Positions 30,898-40,858 are shown, numbered from the stretch's first letter. The stretch: DNA of 64,000 nt from Caulobacter sp. 17J80-11 (GCF_014349105.1 NZ_JACSJI010000014.1:38906-102905), one strand, 5' to 3'. Numbers and translations are program-made. The notes: generated by a model not told the origin, from the letters alone.

Positions 30898-31970
30898 CAG
30901 TCCAGCCCGGTGGCGGCGTTCGGGACGGCGTAGGCGCTGAAGCCGTAGTGCTGCAGCCACCGGGTGTCCGACGCGAACATGTCGCGCAGGTCCGGCATGC
31001 CGTACTTCAGCATGGCCAGGCGGTCGACGCCGAGGCCGAAGGCGAAGCCCTGGAACTCGTTCGGGTCGATGCCGACCTGGCGCAGCACGTTGGGGTGCAC
31101 CATGCCGCAGCCCAGGATCTCCAGCCAGCTGTCGCCCTGACCGACCTTCACCTCGCCGCCGGAGCGGTCGCAGCGCACGTCCATCTCCGCCGACGGCTCG
31201 GTGAAGGGGAAGTGGTGCGGGCGGAAGCGGGTGGCCACCGTGTCGGTCTCGAAATAGCGGCCGAGGAAGGTCTCCAGCGTCCACTTCAGGTGACCCATGT
31301 TGATGTCGCGGTCGATCACCAGGCCTTCGATCTGGTGGAACATCGGCGTGTGGGTCTGGTCGCTGTCGCAGCGGAACACGCGGCCCGGCGCGACGATGCG
31401 GATCGGCGGCTTCTGGCTGACCATGGTGCGCACCTGCACCGGCGACGTGTGCGTGCGCAGCAGCTTGCGCTCGCCCTTCTCATCGGGATTGAAGAAGAAG
31501 GTGTCGTGCATCTCCCGCGCCGGGTGCTTGGGCGGGAAGTTCAGCGCCGTGAAGTTGTGCCAGTCGTCCTCGATGTCGGGCCCTTCGGCGACTTCGAAGC
31601 CCATCTGGGCGAAGATCTCCACCAGCTCGTCCATCACCTGCATGGTCGGGTGCACCGAGCCCTTGCGGCGCGGCGGGGCGGGCAGGGTCAGGTCGACGCG
31701 CTCGGCGGCCAGCTTTGCGGAAAGCGCGGCTTCCTCCAGAGCGGCCTTGCGCTCGGCGATGGCGGTCTGCACGCGGTCGCGCAGGCCGTTGATCAGCGGG
31801 CCCTTTTCCTTGCGCTCGTCCGGGCTCATCGCGCCCATGCCCTTCAGCAGGGCCGAGATCGAGCCGTGCTTGCCGAGGGCTGAGACGCGCACCTCCTCCA
31901 GGGCGGCGAGGTCGGACGCAGCCGCGACGGCGCCGAGCAGGTCGGATTCGAGAACGGAAAGATCGGTCAT
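30897..31970 (-). CDS. pheS: Phenylalanyl-tRNA synthetase alpha subunit
   Basis: 357 residues. An N-terminal coiled-coil arm (about 1-100) precedes the class II catalytic core: motif 2-type [12 protein letters not shown] and [20 protein letters not shown], then [22 protein letters not shown] and motif 3 [20 protein letters not shown]. Activates Phe and charges tRNA-Phe with PheT. First gene of pheS-orf-pheT. Confidence 0.97.
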   Translation of the reverse strand: MTDLSVLESDLLGAVAAASDLAALEEVRVSALGKHGSISALLKGMGAMSPDERKEKGPLINGLRDRVQTAIAERKAALEEAALSAKLAAERVDLTLPAPPRRKGSVHPTMQVMDELVEIFAQMGFEVAEGPDIEDDWHNFTALNFPPKHPAREMHDTFFFNPDEKGERKLLRTHTSPVQVRTMVSQKPPIRIVAPGRVFRCDSDQTHTPMFHQIEGLVIDRDINMGHLKWTLETFLGRYFETDTVATRFRPHHFPFTEPSAEMDVRCDRSGGEVKVGQGDSWLEILGCGMVHPNVLRQVGIDPNEFQGFAFGLGVDRLAMLKYGMPDLRDMFASDTRWLQHYGFSAYAVPNAATGLD

Positions 31971-32043
31971 GGCGGTCGTCTCAAGCGGTCGCGGGCGGTC
32001 TTGGCAAGCGATTTCCGGGGGCGGCCGCGCCGCCTGACGCCGG

Positions 32044-32082
32044 AAACGAAAACGCCCTTCCCGCCGGGGCGGAAAGGGCGCT
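32044..32082 (-). terminator. Rho-independent terminator of rpmI-rplT
   Basis: Minus strand GCCCTTTCCG/CGGGAAGGGC (one G-U pair) around CCCCGG, followed by GTTTTCGTTT. It separates ribosomal protein genes from pheS. Confidence 0.85.
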
Positions 32083-32107
32083 CTCTGGGTTCGGTTCAGG
32101 CCGAAGC

Positions 32108-32467
32108 TTAGGCCGCGAGCGCCGCGCGGACCTTGTCGGCGATCGCCTTGAAGCCGGCCGGATCGGCGCCGGCCACGTCGGCCAGGACCTTGCGGTCGAT
32201 GTCGATGCCGGCGACGTCCAGGCCGTGGATGAACTGGCTGTAGGTGAAGCCTTCCAGGCGGGCCGCGGCGTTGATGCGCTGGATCCACAGGCTGCGGAAG
32301 TTGCGCTTCTTGTTGCGACGGTCGCGGTAGGCGTACTGGCCGGCCTTGTCCACCGCGGCCTTGGCCGTGCGGATGGTGTTCTTGCGGCGGCCGTAGAAGC
32401 CCTTCGCCTGCTTCAGGACTTTTTTGTGCTTGGCGTGAGAGGTCACGCCCCGTTTAACGCGGGCCAT
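32108..32467 (-). CDS. rplT: 50S ribosomal protein L20
   Basis: 119 residues, standard length. N-terminus [20 protein letters not shown] and [20 protein letters not shown], then [20 protein letters not shown] and [20 protein letters not shown] are diagnostic. It binds 23S rRNA early in 50S assembly and in other bacteria autoregulates the operon. It follows rpmI by 24 bases. Confidence 0.98.
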   Translation of the reverse strand: MARVKRGVTSHAKHKKVLKQAKGFYGRRKNTIRTAKAAVDKAGQYAYRDRRNKKRNFRSLWIQRINAAARLEGFTYSQFIHGLDVAGIDIDRKVLADVAGADPAGFKAIADKVRAALAA

Positions 32468-32491
32468 AATTCGTGCTCCTCGCTGACCTGA

Positions 32492-32698
32492 TTACTTGGC
32501 GTACGGCATGTAGGACTTGACGATCCGAGCGTCCGCCTCGCTCAGCACCGCGGTGCCGCGCTGTTGGCGGATGTACTTGGAATTGTGGCTGATCAAGCGG
32601 TGACGCTTGCCCGCCACGCCGGCCTTGATCTTGCCCGTCGCGGTCAGCTTGAAGCGCTTCTTGGCGCCCGATTTGGTCTTCAGTTTGTACTTAGACAT
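32492..32698 (-). CDS. rpmI: 50S ribosomal protein L35
   Basis: 68 residues: [40 protein letters not shown] and a C-terminal [10 protein letters not shown], all typical of L35. infC is not found upstream; the neighbour is an S9 peptidase gene with its own terminator, so the classical infC-rpmI-rplT order is broken here. Confidence 0.97.
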   Translation of the reverse strand: MSKYKLKTKSGAKKRFKLTATGKIKAGVAGKRHRLISHNSKYIRQQRGTAVLSEADARIVKSYMPYAK

Positions 32699-32774
32699 TT
32701 CGCTGCGGACCGAAATCCGCCCTTCTTAGTAGCGTGACGGACCGCCAAGGCATGTCTAGGGCCTGGCGATCCCG

Positions 32775-32805
32775 GAAAGGGCGGCTTCCTATATGGAAAC
32801 CGCCC
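32775..32805 (-). terminator. Terminator after the first S9 peptidase gene
   Basis: Minus strand GGGCGGTTTCC/GGAAGCCGCCC, a perfect 11-bp stem allowing one G-U pair, with loop ATATA and TTT after it. Confidence 0.75.
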
Positions 32806-32824
32806 CAAGGGCAAGGCCGCCGGC

Positions 32825-34777
32825 TCAGTTCGGCGGGTTGTTCTTCTCGATGAAGGCGATGGCCGCCTGCAGCATCTTGGTCCGGCTGGAGCCGGTGGAG
32901 ATCCAGTGGTCCTCGCCCTGCAGGGTGACGAACTCGTAGGGCTTGCCGGCCTTCTTCAGCGCGTCGGCCATCATCTGGCTCTGCTCGATCGGCACCACGG
33001 TGTCGTCGGTGCCGTGGATCAGCAGCATCGGCACGCTCACCTGGTCGACGTGCAGGGCCGGCGAGACGGCGTCGAGGTTGCGGTCGTCGACCTTGGCGGC
33101 GCCCATGTTGCGCTTCCAGTAGCGGGTCCCCGGGGTGTCCTTGGCGCCGAAGCCCTTCACCCACAGCAGCATCTTGCGGATGTCGGCGACGCCCGCTCCG
33201 GCCACCGCGCAGCGGTAGACGCCCGGGTCCAGGGTCGGGCCGGCCATGGCCGCGTAGCCGCCGTAGCTCCAGCCCATGATGCAGACCCGCTTGGGATCGG
33301 CGATGCCTTCTGCGGCCAGGTAGCGCACGCCGTCCGACAGGTCGGTCTGCATCTCCTTGCCCCACTTGCCGTAGCCGGCTTCCAGGAAGGCGCGGCCGAA
33401 GCCGTCGGAGCCGCGGAACTGCGGCTGCAGCACGGCGTAGCCGCGCGAGGCGATCGCCTGCGACCACCAGTCGAAGCCGGCGTTGTCGCGGGCCGCCGGG
33501 CCGCCGTGCGGCAGCACGATCAGAGGCAGGTTCTTCGGGTCACGCCCTCGCGGCAGGGTCAGGTAGGCCGGGATCTCCAGGCCGTCCTTGGCCTTGTACT
33601 TGACCCAGCGCACCTCGTTGACCGCCTCGGCCGGTACGCCCGGATAGGCCGAACCGACCTTCATCGCCTTGCGGGCGGCGCGGTCGATCAGCAGGTAGGT
33701 GCCGGAATCGTCCTTGCCCTCGGTCTTGATCAGGATCTTGGAGAAGTCCGGCGTCCAGCCCTCACGGGTGACCAGCTTGCCCGGGAAGCCGGCCTCGATC
33801 GAGGCCCAGGCCTCCGCCAGGGTCGGGTCGGTGAACAGGTACTCGCCGCGCTCCGCGCCGGCGACCTCGAAGCCGAGCAGGCGGCCGGTCTCGCGGTGAT
33901 AGATCGGCGAGATGTCGCCGGACCCCGGAATGCCCAGCTTTTTCTTCGTGCCGTCCTTCAGCGAGAATTCGTAGAGGGAGTCGCGCTCGCCGCCTTCCGG
34001 AATGGAGACCAGCACGGTGTCCGGCGTGCGGCCGAAGCCCAGCAGGCTGGGCCAGTCGACCGTCTTCTCGCCGCCGTTCCAGACGAACAGCTCGCGGTCC
34101 TTCACCCCGTCGTCGGCCAGCAGCCGCCAGCGGCCCAGCTCGAAGCGGGCTTCCTCCTTCGCCGTCACCTTGCCCGCGGCGTCGAGGATGCCGTCGAAGT
34201 CTTTGATGAAGGGCGTGGCCTTGCCGGTGTCGGGATCGATCTTGAACAGGGTGCTGTCGCCGCTCTTGGCGGCGGTGACCAGCATCAGCCGATGCCCGTC
34301 GACCTCGCGCACCCAGTAACGGCTGAACAGGTTGTAGACGACCTCGTCGCCGGTGCGGCTGGAGCCCACGCCGCTGGCGCTGTCCAGCACGGTGGCGAAC
34401 TTGCGGGTCGTGACGTTGTAGATCTGACCGTTGTAGGCCTCGAGCTTGTCGCCGAAGTCCGAGAACTTGTCGGTGGTCACCGACTGGACGATCACCACGT
34501 GGGTGTCGTCGAGCCAGCTGATGCTGCGGATCTTCACCTCGCCCAAGTCGACCACGCCCAGCGCCTGGCCGGCGACGGTCTGCACGCCCAGGCGGCGCTT
34601 TTCGCCGACCTGAGCCACGTAGGCGATGTTCTGCCCGCTAGGCGAGATCGCGACCTGGTCCAGGCCCGGCAGCTGGCCGTAGGCCTCGATCGGCGGCGGC
34701 GCGGCCAGGGCCGGCGCGGCACACGCGAATTGCAGCACGGCGGCCGCGGCGGCGGTCGCGAAAGTTCTTCCGAACAT
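32825..34777 (-). CDS. S9 family (prolyl oligopeptidase-type) secreted peptidase, paralogue 2
   Basis: 650 residues. A signal peptide (ends APALA-AP) is followed by a seven-bladed propeller region (to about residue 400) and an alpha/beta-hydrolase S9 domain with nucleophile Ser504 in GWSYGG, Asp592 in HGTDDTVVP and His624 in GEDHW. The family hydrolyses short peptides, often after Pro or Ala (DPP/AAP type), in the periplasm. It lies directly behind a paralogue (34864-36822) with which it shares signal peptide, propeller layout and C-terminal NPPN, a tandem duplication. Confidence 0.93.
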   Translation of the reverse strand: MFGRTFATAAAAAVLQFACAAPALAAPPPIEAYGQLPGLDQVAISPSGQNIAYVAQVGEKRRLGVQTVAGQALGVVDLGEVKIRSISWLDDTHVVIVQSVTTDKFSDFGDKLEAYNGQIYNVTTRKFATVLDSASGVGSSRTGDEVVYNLFSRYWVREVDGHRLMLVTAAKSGDSTLFKIDPDTGKATPFIKDFDGILDAAGKVTAKEEARFELGRWRLLADDGVKDRELFVWNGGEKTVDWPSLLGFGRTPDTVLVSIPEGGERDSLYEFSLKDGTKKKLGIPGSGDISPIYHRETGRLLGFEVAGAERGEYLFTDPTLAEAWASIEAGFPGKLVTREGWTPDFSKILIKTEGKDDSGTYLLIDRAARKAMKVGSAYPGVPAEAVNEVRWVKYKAKDGLEIPAYLTLPRGRDPKNLPLIVLPHGGPAARDNAGFDWWSQAIASRGYAVLQPQFRGSDGFGRAFLEAGYGKWGKEMQTDLSDGVRYLAAEGIADPKRVCIMGWSYGGYAAMAGPTLDPGVYRCAVAGAGVADIRKMLLWVKGFGAKDTPGTRYWKRNMGAAKVDDRNLDAVSPALHVDQVSVPMLLIHGTDDTVVPIEQSQMMADALKKAGKPYEFVTLQGEDHWISTGSSRTKMLQAAIAFIEKNNPPN

Positions 34778-34798
34778 GATGTGGGCCCCCAAGCAATA

Positions 34799-34830
34799 AC
34801 CCCGATCGCGCACTCTGGCGCGACCGGGGT
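34799..34830. terminator. Hairpin between the S9 paralogues
   Basis: ACCCCGATCGCGC and GCGCGACCGGGGT (one mismatch) between stop 34864 and start 34777. The T-run on the minus strand is poor (TTATTGC), so partial termination is possible. Confidence 0.55.
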
Positions 34831-34863
34831 CCGGAAGCAATCGACGGTCGAGCTTTCGCTGAA

Positions 34864-36822
34864 TCAGTTCGGCGGATTGTGCTTCTCGAGGAAGGCGATC
34901 TGCGCCTGCAGCATCGCCACGCGGGTTTCGCCACGCGACAGCCAGTGGTCCTCGCCTCCGAGCTCGGTGAATTCGACCGTCTTGCCGGCGGCCTTCATGG
35001 CGTCGCGGAAACGATAGCTGTGCTGGATCGGAACGACGACGTCGTCCTTGCCGTGGATCAGCTGGACGGGAATGGTCACCCGGTCCACGTGCTTGATCGG
35101 GCTGATCGAAGCCCAGCTCTCGCGGGGGCCCATGTAGCGGGTCCAGAAGCGGTTCGACTGGGTGTCGCCCTGGCCTTCCTTCTCCTTCAGGTCGGCCATC
35201 TTCCAGTCGATGTCGGCCACGCCCGCCACCGCCGAGGCGCAGCGATAGACGCCGGTGTCCAGGGTCGCGCCGCCCAAGGCCGCCGAGCCGCCATAGCTGG
35301 CCCCGGCGATGCAGACGCGCTTGGGATCGATCACGCCGTCCTTGGCCAGCCAGCGCACCCCGTCCGACAGGTCGGTCTGCATCTTGCGGCCGTACTCGCC
35401 GTAGCCGGCGGCCAGGAACTCCGGACCGAAGCCGTCCGAGCCGCGGTACTGCGGCTGCAGCACGGCGTAGCCGCGCGAGGCCAGCGCCTGGGCCCACCAG
35501 TCGAAGCCGGGGTAGTCGCGCGTCGCCGGCCCGCCGTGCGGCAGGACGATCAGCGCCAGGTTCTTGGCTTCGCGGCCGCGCGGCAGGGTCAGATAGGCCG
35601 GGATGTCGAGGCCGTCGGCGGCCTTGTAGTGAACCAGACGGACCTCGTTCACCGCGTCGCCGGGCACGGCCGGATACGCGCCGCCGAGCTTTGAGGCCTT
35701 GCCGGCGACCAGGTCGACCAGCAGCACGCTGCCGGCGTCGTTCGGGCCTTCGGTCTCGATCACCCACTTCTTGAAGTCGGGCGTCCAGGACTGGATGGAG
35801 ACGCGGCTGTTCTTGAAGCCGGCCCGGATCGAGGCCCAGGACTTGGCCAGCGCATCGTCCAGGAACACCACCTCGGTGTCGGTCTCGCCCGTGAACGTGA
35901 AGCCCAGCAGCCGGCCGGTCCGCCCGTCGTGGAACGGCACGCCTTCGCCGAGGTCGCCGAACGACAGCTTGGTGCGCGCGCCGGTCGCCAGCGTGACTTC
36001 ATAGATGACGTTGGCGGTCTTCTCCGGCACCGCCATCAGCACGGTGCCGGGCTTACGGCCCGCGCCGAGCAGGGACGGCGTGTCGATCCGCGCGTCCTCG
36101 TCGACGTAGAGCTCTTTCCAGTTGGTCCCCTCGCGGGCCATCAGCCGCCAGCGGCCCTCGTCCTCGTAGTACTCTTCCTTGGCGACCACCTGGCCGGCCT
36201 CGTCCAGCACCCCGAAGTTCTCGTTGAACAGGCGGCCCTGACCGGTCTTCAGGTCGATCTTGAACCAGACCCCGTTGTATTCCTTGTCGTAGCCGCCGAC
36301 GAGCACGGTCGGCTGACCGTCGACCATGCGGATCTCGGGGGCGCCGAGCACCATGTTGGAGTTGGTGACGTTGCCCTTGATGCGGGTGATGTTGCTGGTC
36401 GTCGAGGCGCCGTGGTCGAGCAGGGTGACGAAGCTGCGTTTGGCGATGTCGTAGGACTGGGCGGTGTAGTGCTCGCCCTTGTCGAAGTAGTAGCCGCCGG
36501 CCGCGAACGCGACGTTGGTGGTCATGGAGGTGGTGATGAGCACGTGCCCGTCGTCGCCCCAGCGGATGTCGCGCACCTTCTGATCGCCGAGCCTCACCCC
36601 GCCCAGGTCCTGGCCGGCCAGGCTGCGCACGCCCAGCGCGCGCGTGCCTCCCACGGTGGCGATGAAGGCGATCTTCTGGCCGTCGGGCGAGATCTCCACC
36701 TGCTCCAGCGCCGGCAGCGCGCCGTAGGCCTCGATCGGCGGCGGGGCGGCCAGCGCCGGCGCGGCGAGGGTGAACTGCAGCGCGGCGGCCGTGGCGGCCG
36801 TCGCCAGAAGACGTCTGATCAT
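34864..36822 (-). CDS. S9 family (prolyl oligopeptidase-type) secreted peptidase, paralogue 1
   Basis: 652 residues, with signal peptide (APALA-AP), beta-propeller region and S9 catalytic domain with Ser509 in GASYGG, Asp594 in HGKDDVVVP and His626 in GEDHW. AGGGGG lies about 8 bases before the ATG at 36822. Sequence identity with the downstream paralogue is high in the hydrolase domain (for example GYAVLQPQYRGSDGFG against GYAVLQPQFRGSDGFG) and lower in the propeller, as expected if substrate access has diverged. Confidence 0.93.
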   Translation of the reverse strand: MIRRLLATAATAAALQFTLAAPALAAPPPIEAYGALPALEQVEISPDGQKIAFIATVGGTRALGVRSLAGQDLGGVRLGDQKVRDIRWGDDGHVLITTSMTTNVAFAAGGYYFDKGEHYTAQSYDIAKRSFVTLLDHGASTTSNITRIKGNVTNSNMVLGAPEIRMVDGQPTVLVGGYDKEYNGVWFKIDLKTGQGRLFNENFGVLDEAGQVVAKEEYYEDEGRWRLMAREGTNWKELYVDEDARIDTPSLLGAGRKPGTVLMAVPEKTANVIYEVTLATGARTKLSFGDLGEGVPFHDGRTGRLLGFTFTGETDTEVVFLDDALAKSWASIRAGFKNSRVSIQSWTPDFKKWVIETEGPNDAGSVLLVDLVAGKASKLGGAYPAVPGDAVNEVRLVHYKAADGLDIPAYLTLPRGREAKNLALIVLPHGGPATRDYPGFDWWAQALASRGYAVLQPQYRGSDGFGPEFLAAGYGEYGRKMQTDLSDGVRWLAKDGVIDPKRVCIAGASYGGSAALGGATLDTGVYRCASAVAGVADIDWKMADLKEKEGQGDTQSNRFWTRYMGPRESWASISPIKHVDRVTIPVQLIHGKDDVVVPIQHSYRFRDAMKAAGKTVEFTELGGEDHWLSRGETRVAMLQAQIAFLEKHNPPN

Positions 36823-36918
36823 GGAGCTACCCCCTGCGCCGTCACAAAAAACCGGCGTTTGGGGATAGATGCCGCGAGCTTTGCTGGAAGGCAATCCTTC
36901 CGCAACTTTGCCGATAGG

Positions 36919-38154
36919 TCAGGCCGCGGCCCGGGCCTCCTGCTCGCGGCGGAAGGCGCCGCCGGCGTTCAGCGCCATGATCATGGCCGGCACGGTCAGG
37001 GCCGCGCCCAGCATGAACGGGGCGTGGGAGCCGAACCCGGAGAACAGCGCCCCGGCCACGATGGGGCCGCTCATCCGCGCGGCCGAGCCGGCGGCCATGT
37101 TCAGGCCCAGCATGGCGCCTTGCCGGTCCGGCGGCGACGAGCGCGAGATCAGGGCCGAGATCGAGGGCATGGCGAGGGCCTGGCCGAACACGCCGAACCC
37201 GGTCAGCACCGGCACCATCCACGGCGTGTGGTGCTGGGTCTGCAGGAACAGGGTCAGGCCGAAGAGGCCCATGCCGAAGGCCAGCACCCGCGCCTCGCCG
37301 AACCGGCGGGCCAGGCGGCCGGTGAGCAGGGCCTGGGTGATGGCGGAGACCACGCCGACCACGCCGAAGATCATGCCGACCTCGCGCGGGCCCCAGCTGA
37401 ACCCGGCCTGCGCCCACAGGCCGAAGGTCGACTCCATGCCGGCGAAGGCGGCCATGTAGGTGAACGTGACCAGCAGCACGCGCGAGATCACCGGATTGGC
37501 GCGCGCCTCGTGCAGGCCGGCCAGGAAGCGCTGGCGCGGGGCGGCCGGATCGGCCTTGGCGCGGCTCTCGCGCACGAACAGCAGCACGCCGACGGCGGCC
37601 GCCGCCGACAGGGCCGCGGCCGCGAACAGCGGCAGGCGGAAGCCGAGGTGGCCGGCCTCGGGGTCCGCCAGCAGGCCGCCCACCGTCGGGCCGATCACGA
37701 AGCCCAGGCCGAAGGCCGCGCCCAAGAGGCCCATGCGGCCGGCCCGCTCGGCCGGCGGGGTGACGTCGGCGACATAGCCCTGGATGGTGGAGATGTTGCC
37801 GGCGCCCAGGCCGGTGAACAGCCGGATGACGATCGCGGCCCAAATGTTCGGCGCGAAGGCGAGCGCCACGTAGCCCAGCACGTTGGCGAAGGTGGTGACC
37901 ATCAGGACCGGCTTGCGCCCGATCCGGTCCGACAACCGGCCCCAGAACGGCTCGGCGAAGAACTGACCGACCGAATAGGCCGAGAACATCAGCGTCACCT
38001 GCCAGGCCGGCGCGTGCAGGCTCTCGGCGAAGAACGGCAGCAGCGGGACCGCTAGGCCGAACCCGATCAGGTTCAGGCAGACGACGGCGTAGAGGACGAT
38101 CAGGGCCGGTCCGAGCGGGGTGCGGACGGCGGGGGAGTCGGCGCGCGGGTTCAT
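36919..38154 (-). CDS. MFS transporter, TetA/drug:H+ antiporter type
   Basis: 411 residues with 12 predicted transmembrane segments. Motif A (GRLSDRIGRKPVL, loop 2-3) and a motif C-like GFVIGPTVGGLLAD in TM5 mark a DHA1-type exporter. The closest-looking members are tetracycline/multidrug efflux pumps; the substrate cannot be told from sequence. It lies downstream of an aldo/keto reductase gene, separated by an unusual 20-bp perfect palindrome. Confidence 0.9.
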   Translation of the reverse strand: MNPRADSPAVRTPLGPALIVLYAVVCLNLIGFGLAVPLLPFFAESLHAPAWQVTLMFSAYSVGQFFAEPFWGRLSDRIGRKPVLMVTTFANVLGYVALAFAPNIWAAIVIRLFTGLGAGNISTIQGYVADVTPPAERAGRMGLLGAAFGLGFVIGPTVGGLLADPEAGHLGFRLPLFAAAALSAAAAVGVLLFVRESRAKADPAAPRQRFLAGLHEARANPVISRVLLVTFTYMAAFAGMESTFGLWAQAGFSWGPREVGMIFGVVGVVSAITQALLTGRLARRFGEARVLAFGMGLFGLTLFLQTQHHTPWMVPVLTGFGVFGQALAMPSISALISRSSPPDRQGAMLGLNMAAGSAARMSGPIVAGALFSGFGSHAPFMLGAALTVPAMIMALNAGGAFRREQEARAAA

Positions 38155-38170
38155 CGCGCGCCGCTATAGG

Positions 38171-38220
38171 CCATTTCCGATGCTGCGGCGACGGTCCCGC
38201 CGCCGCAGCATCGGAAATGG
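38171..38220. repeat. Perfect 20-bp inverted repeat upstream of the MFS gene
   Basis: CCATTTCCGATGCTGCGGCG (38171-38190) and its exact complement (38201-38220) around ACGGTCCCGC. It ends 16 bases before the MFS start codon, so the hairpin would sit in the leader of the MFS mRNA or terminate the upstream gene. No U-run follows. Confidence 0.85.
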
Positions 38221-38236
38221 GTCAGAGCGACCGATT

Positions 38237-39103
38237 TCAGAGCGCTTGGGCCGCCTCGTCCAGCCGACGGAATTCCTCATCGGTCAGCTTCACCGATGCG
38301 CCCGCGACGTTCTCCTCCAGGTGCTTCACCTTGCCCGTGCCGGGGATGGGCAGCATGACCGGGCTGCGCTCCAGCACCCAGGCGAGCGCGATCTGGCTGG
38401 CGGTCGCGCCGTGGTCGGCGGCCACCGCGGCGGCCACGCCGCCCGGCTTGGCGAGGTCGCCGGCGGCCAGCGGGAACCACGGGATGAAGCCGATGTCCTG
38501 CGCCTCGCAGTAGTCCAGGACGTCCTCGGAGCCGCGGTCGACCAGATTGTAGCGGTTCTGCACGGTGGCGACCGGGAACACCTTGCGGGCGGCTTCGATC
38601 TCCTCGACCGAAACCTCGCTGAGCCCGGCGTGGCGGATCAGGCCTTCCTTGATCATGTCGGCGATGACGCCGAACTGCTCCTCGCGCGGCACCTTCGGGT
38701 CGATGCGGTGCAGCTGCCACAGGTCGATGCGCTCGACCTTCAGCCGGCGCAGGCTGCCGTGCACGCACTCGCGCAGATACTCCGGGCGTCCGTCAGGATT
38801 CCACACGTCCGGTCCCGGGCGCAGCAGGCCGCCCTTGGTGGCGATCAGGAGGCCGTCGTAGGGATGCAGCGCCTCGGCGATCAGCTCTTCGCTGACGTGC
38901 GGGCCGTAGCTGTCGGCCGTGTCGATGAAGTTCACGCCCAGTTCCGGCACGCGCTTGAGCACCCGGATGGCTTCGGCGCGGTCCTGCGGCGGCCCCCAGA
39001 TGCCCGGGCCGGTGATCCGCATCGCCCCGAAGCCCAGCCGCACGACCTCGATGTCGCCGCCGATCTTGAAGCGGCCGGAAAGGGTGGCGTCGGGCTGGCT
39101 CAT
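38237..39103 (-). CDS. Aldo/keto reductase
   Basis: 288 residues, TIM-barrel AKR. The catalytic Asp-Tyr pair lies in [20 protein letters not shown]; Lys follows in LLIATKGGL and His in [12 protein letters not shown]; the C-terminal cofactor loop reads [21 protein letters not shown]-dependent reduction of aldehydes or ketones in the cytosol; substrate unknown. It is upstream of the MFS gene on the same strand. Confidence 0.9.
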   Translation of the reverse strand: MSQPDATLSGRFKIGGDIEVVRLGFGAMRITGPGIWGPPQDRAEAIRVLKRVPELGVNFIDTADSYGPHVSEELIAEALHPYDGLLIATKGGLLRPGPDVWNPDGRPEYLRECVHGSLRRLKVERIDLWQLHRIDPKVPREEQFGVIADMIKEGLIRHAGLSEVSVEEIEAARKVFPVATVQNRYNLVDRGSEDVLDYCEAQDIGFIPWFPLAAGDLAKPGGVAAAVAADHGATASQIALAWVLERSPVMLPIPGTGKVKHLEENVAGASVKLTDEEFRRLDEAAQAL

Positions 39104-39127
39104 GGCGGTCTCCTGCCTGGTCGCGCT

Positions 39128-39916
39128 CTAGTGCGCGGACCCTAACCCCGCGAGCGGCGGCGAGGCATCAGCGGGGCGGAAAATTCCGTCCGCTTCGGCT
39201 GAGCGGATCATCTCGTCGTAGGCGTCGGCCAGGGCCGCGAGCGCGGCCCCTCCGTCGCCGGCGAAGGACGAGCCGTGCATCAGGGCCAGGGTGGTCGGCT
39301 TCAGCTGGGCCAGCCGGCGCATGGTCGGGACCGTCGCTACCCCCAGGCTGGTGGCCTTGAACAGCGCCTCGGCCGCCATGGCCGGCTCGATTATGTCGCT
39401 CTCGGTCAGGGCGGGCCCTCGGCCGACGTGGGTGAAGAGGTCGCCGCACAGCAGGGTCTGCGTGGACTCCTCGAACAGCAGGCCCGCTTCCCAGCCGTGC
39501 GGCACGTGCGGGGTGTCCATGTAGCGGACGCGCTTGCCGCCCAGGTCGATCGCCTCGCCGTCGGCCAGCTGGCGCGGCGGCCGGTCGGCCAGGTCGTTCA
39601 GCGACACCATGCAGGCGGTGGCCCCGTGCGCCACCTCGGCCGAGGGCGCCGCCGCCAGCCACTGGTTCATCGAGCCGCACTCGTCGGCCTCGACGTGGCC
39701 GAAGGTGATCCAGCGCAACCGCTCCACCGGAACCACCTTGGCCACAGCGTCCGACACCGCCGGGAACAGGCCGCGGTGGCCGCAGTGGAACAGCAGGGGC
39801 TCGTCGGCCTGGATCAGGAACTGGTTGAAGGTGAAGCCGGCCGGGCCGCCGACCTCGGGCATGAAGGTCGAGATCCGGTAGATTCCGTCGGCGATCTCGG
39901 CGAGGTCGGCAGCCAT
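39128..39916 (-). CDS. Metallo-beta-lactamase-fold protein (diiron ODP-like)
   Basis: 262 residues. The metal set resembles the flavodiiron-type MBL domain: GHVEADECGSM (HxExD), a His in EVAHGAT, Asp in LLCGDLFTH and His in ALMHGSSF. Such domains bind two irons and act on oxygen or nitric oxide, or serve as oxygen sensors. No flavodoxin domain is attached, so it is a free-standing ODP domain. ATG at 39916, 59 bases after the next gene's stop on the same strand. Confidence 0.8.
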   Translation of the reverse strand: MAADLAEIADGIYRISTFMPEVGGPAGFTFNQFLIQADEPLLFHCGHRGLFPAVSDAVAKVVPVERLRWITFGHVEADECGSMNQWLAAAPSAEVAHGATACMVSLNDLADRPPRQLADGEAIDLGGKRVRYMDTPHVPHGWEAGLLFEESTQTLLCGDLFTHVGRGPALTESDIIEPAMAAEALFKATSLGVATVPTMRRLAQLKPTTLALMHGSSFAGDGGAALAALADAYDEMIRSAEADGIFRPADASPPLAGLGSAH

Positions 39917-39975
39917 GGCGCTTCTCCGTCGGGTTCGGCGTCCCGACGCTTGGGAGCGGCGGCCGGTTCCCGCCG

Positions 39976-40749
39976 CTATGCGGTCCCGAACGCCTCGAAG
40001 GCCGCGCGGGCGGCGTCTTCGACAGCCTTCATGGCCAGCCGGTAGGGGCCGGGGCCGAAGCTCACGCGGGCCACGCCCAGCCCGGCCAGGGCGGGGTCTG
40101 GGGAGGCGGCCATGACGTTGACCGGCAGGGGCGAGGCCGCGACCACCCGGGCGATCAGCGCCGCCTCGCTCAGTCCGGGGACGAACAGGCCGTCCGCCCC
40201 GGCGTCGGCGTAGGCGCGGGCGCGTTCCAGCAGGGTCGCGACCAGGCTCTCGTCGGCCTTGTCGGCCCCCGGCTGGAAGAACACGTCGCAACGGGCGTTC
40301 AGGAAGGCGTGCACTCCGGTCCGGTCGGCCGCGGCCCGCGCCGCCGCGATCCGCTGCGCCTGCTCGCCGGCCGGGCGCAGGGACCCGTCGGCCGGGAGGC
40401 TGTCCTCGAGGTTGCAGCCGATCGCCCCGGCCCCGATCGCTCGCGCGAGGGTCTCGCCGACCGCTTCCGGCGTCGCGCCGTAGCCCGTCTCAAGGTCGAC
40501 CGTCAGGGGCAGGTCTGTCGCGCCGGCGATCCGCGCGACGTTGGCGATCACGAAATCCAGCGGGACCCGTTCGCCGTCCGGATAGCCGTTGGCGGCCGCC
40601 ACCGACCAGCTGCCGGTGGCCAGGGCCTTCGCGCCGGCGGCCGCCACCGCCTTGGCGGTTCCGGCGTCCCAGACGTTGTAGAGCACCACCGGCCGTCCGG
40701 GGACGTGCAGGGAGCGGAACAGGGCGGCGCGGTCCGACGGCGAGGGCAT
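39976..40749 (-). CDS. Isocitrate lyase/PEP mutase superfamily protein
   Basis: 257 residues, shorter than isocitrate lyase and typical of the PEP mutase-like group. TIM barrel with VLYNVWDAGTAKAVAAAGAK, LPLTVDLETGYGATPE (metal-binding D.E.G), GCNLEDS and FLNARCDVF. It may cleave or form C-C or C-P bonds on oxaloacetate- or methylcitrate-like acids; substrate unknown. GGAG stands 7 bases before the ATG. The gene is divergent from the SOS cassette. Confidence 0.85.
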   Translation of the reverse strand: MPSPSDRAALFRSLHVPGRPVVLYNVWDAGTAKAVAAAGAKALATGSWSVAAANGYPDGERVPLDFVIANVARIAGATDLPLTVDLETGYGATPEAVGETLARAIGAGAIGCNLEDSLPADGSLRPAGEQAQRIAAARAAADRTGVHAFLNARCDVFFQPGADKADESLVATLLERARAYADAGADGLFVPGLSEAALIARVVAASPLPVNVMAASPDPALAGLGVARVSFGPGPYRLAMKAVEDAARAAFEAFGTA

Positions 40750-40858
40750 GGGCGTCTCCAAGGCGAGGGCTCCTGACGCAACGACGTTATCCGGCCGTCG
40801 CCGAAAGCGGGCGCCGATTCTGCGACTCCGAGTCCGTTGACTCCGTCGCGCCGACGTA

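Noticed and set aside
32906..35017. 703-aa plus-strand frame across the S9 peptidases
   Set aside because: Antisense shadow of two clear peptidase genes.
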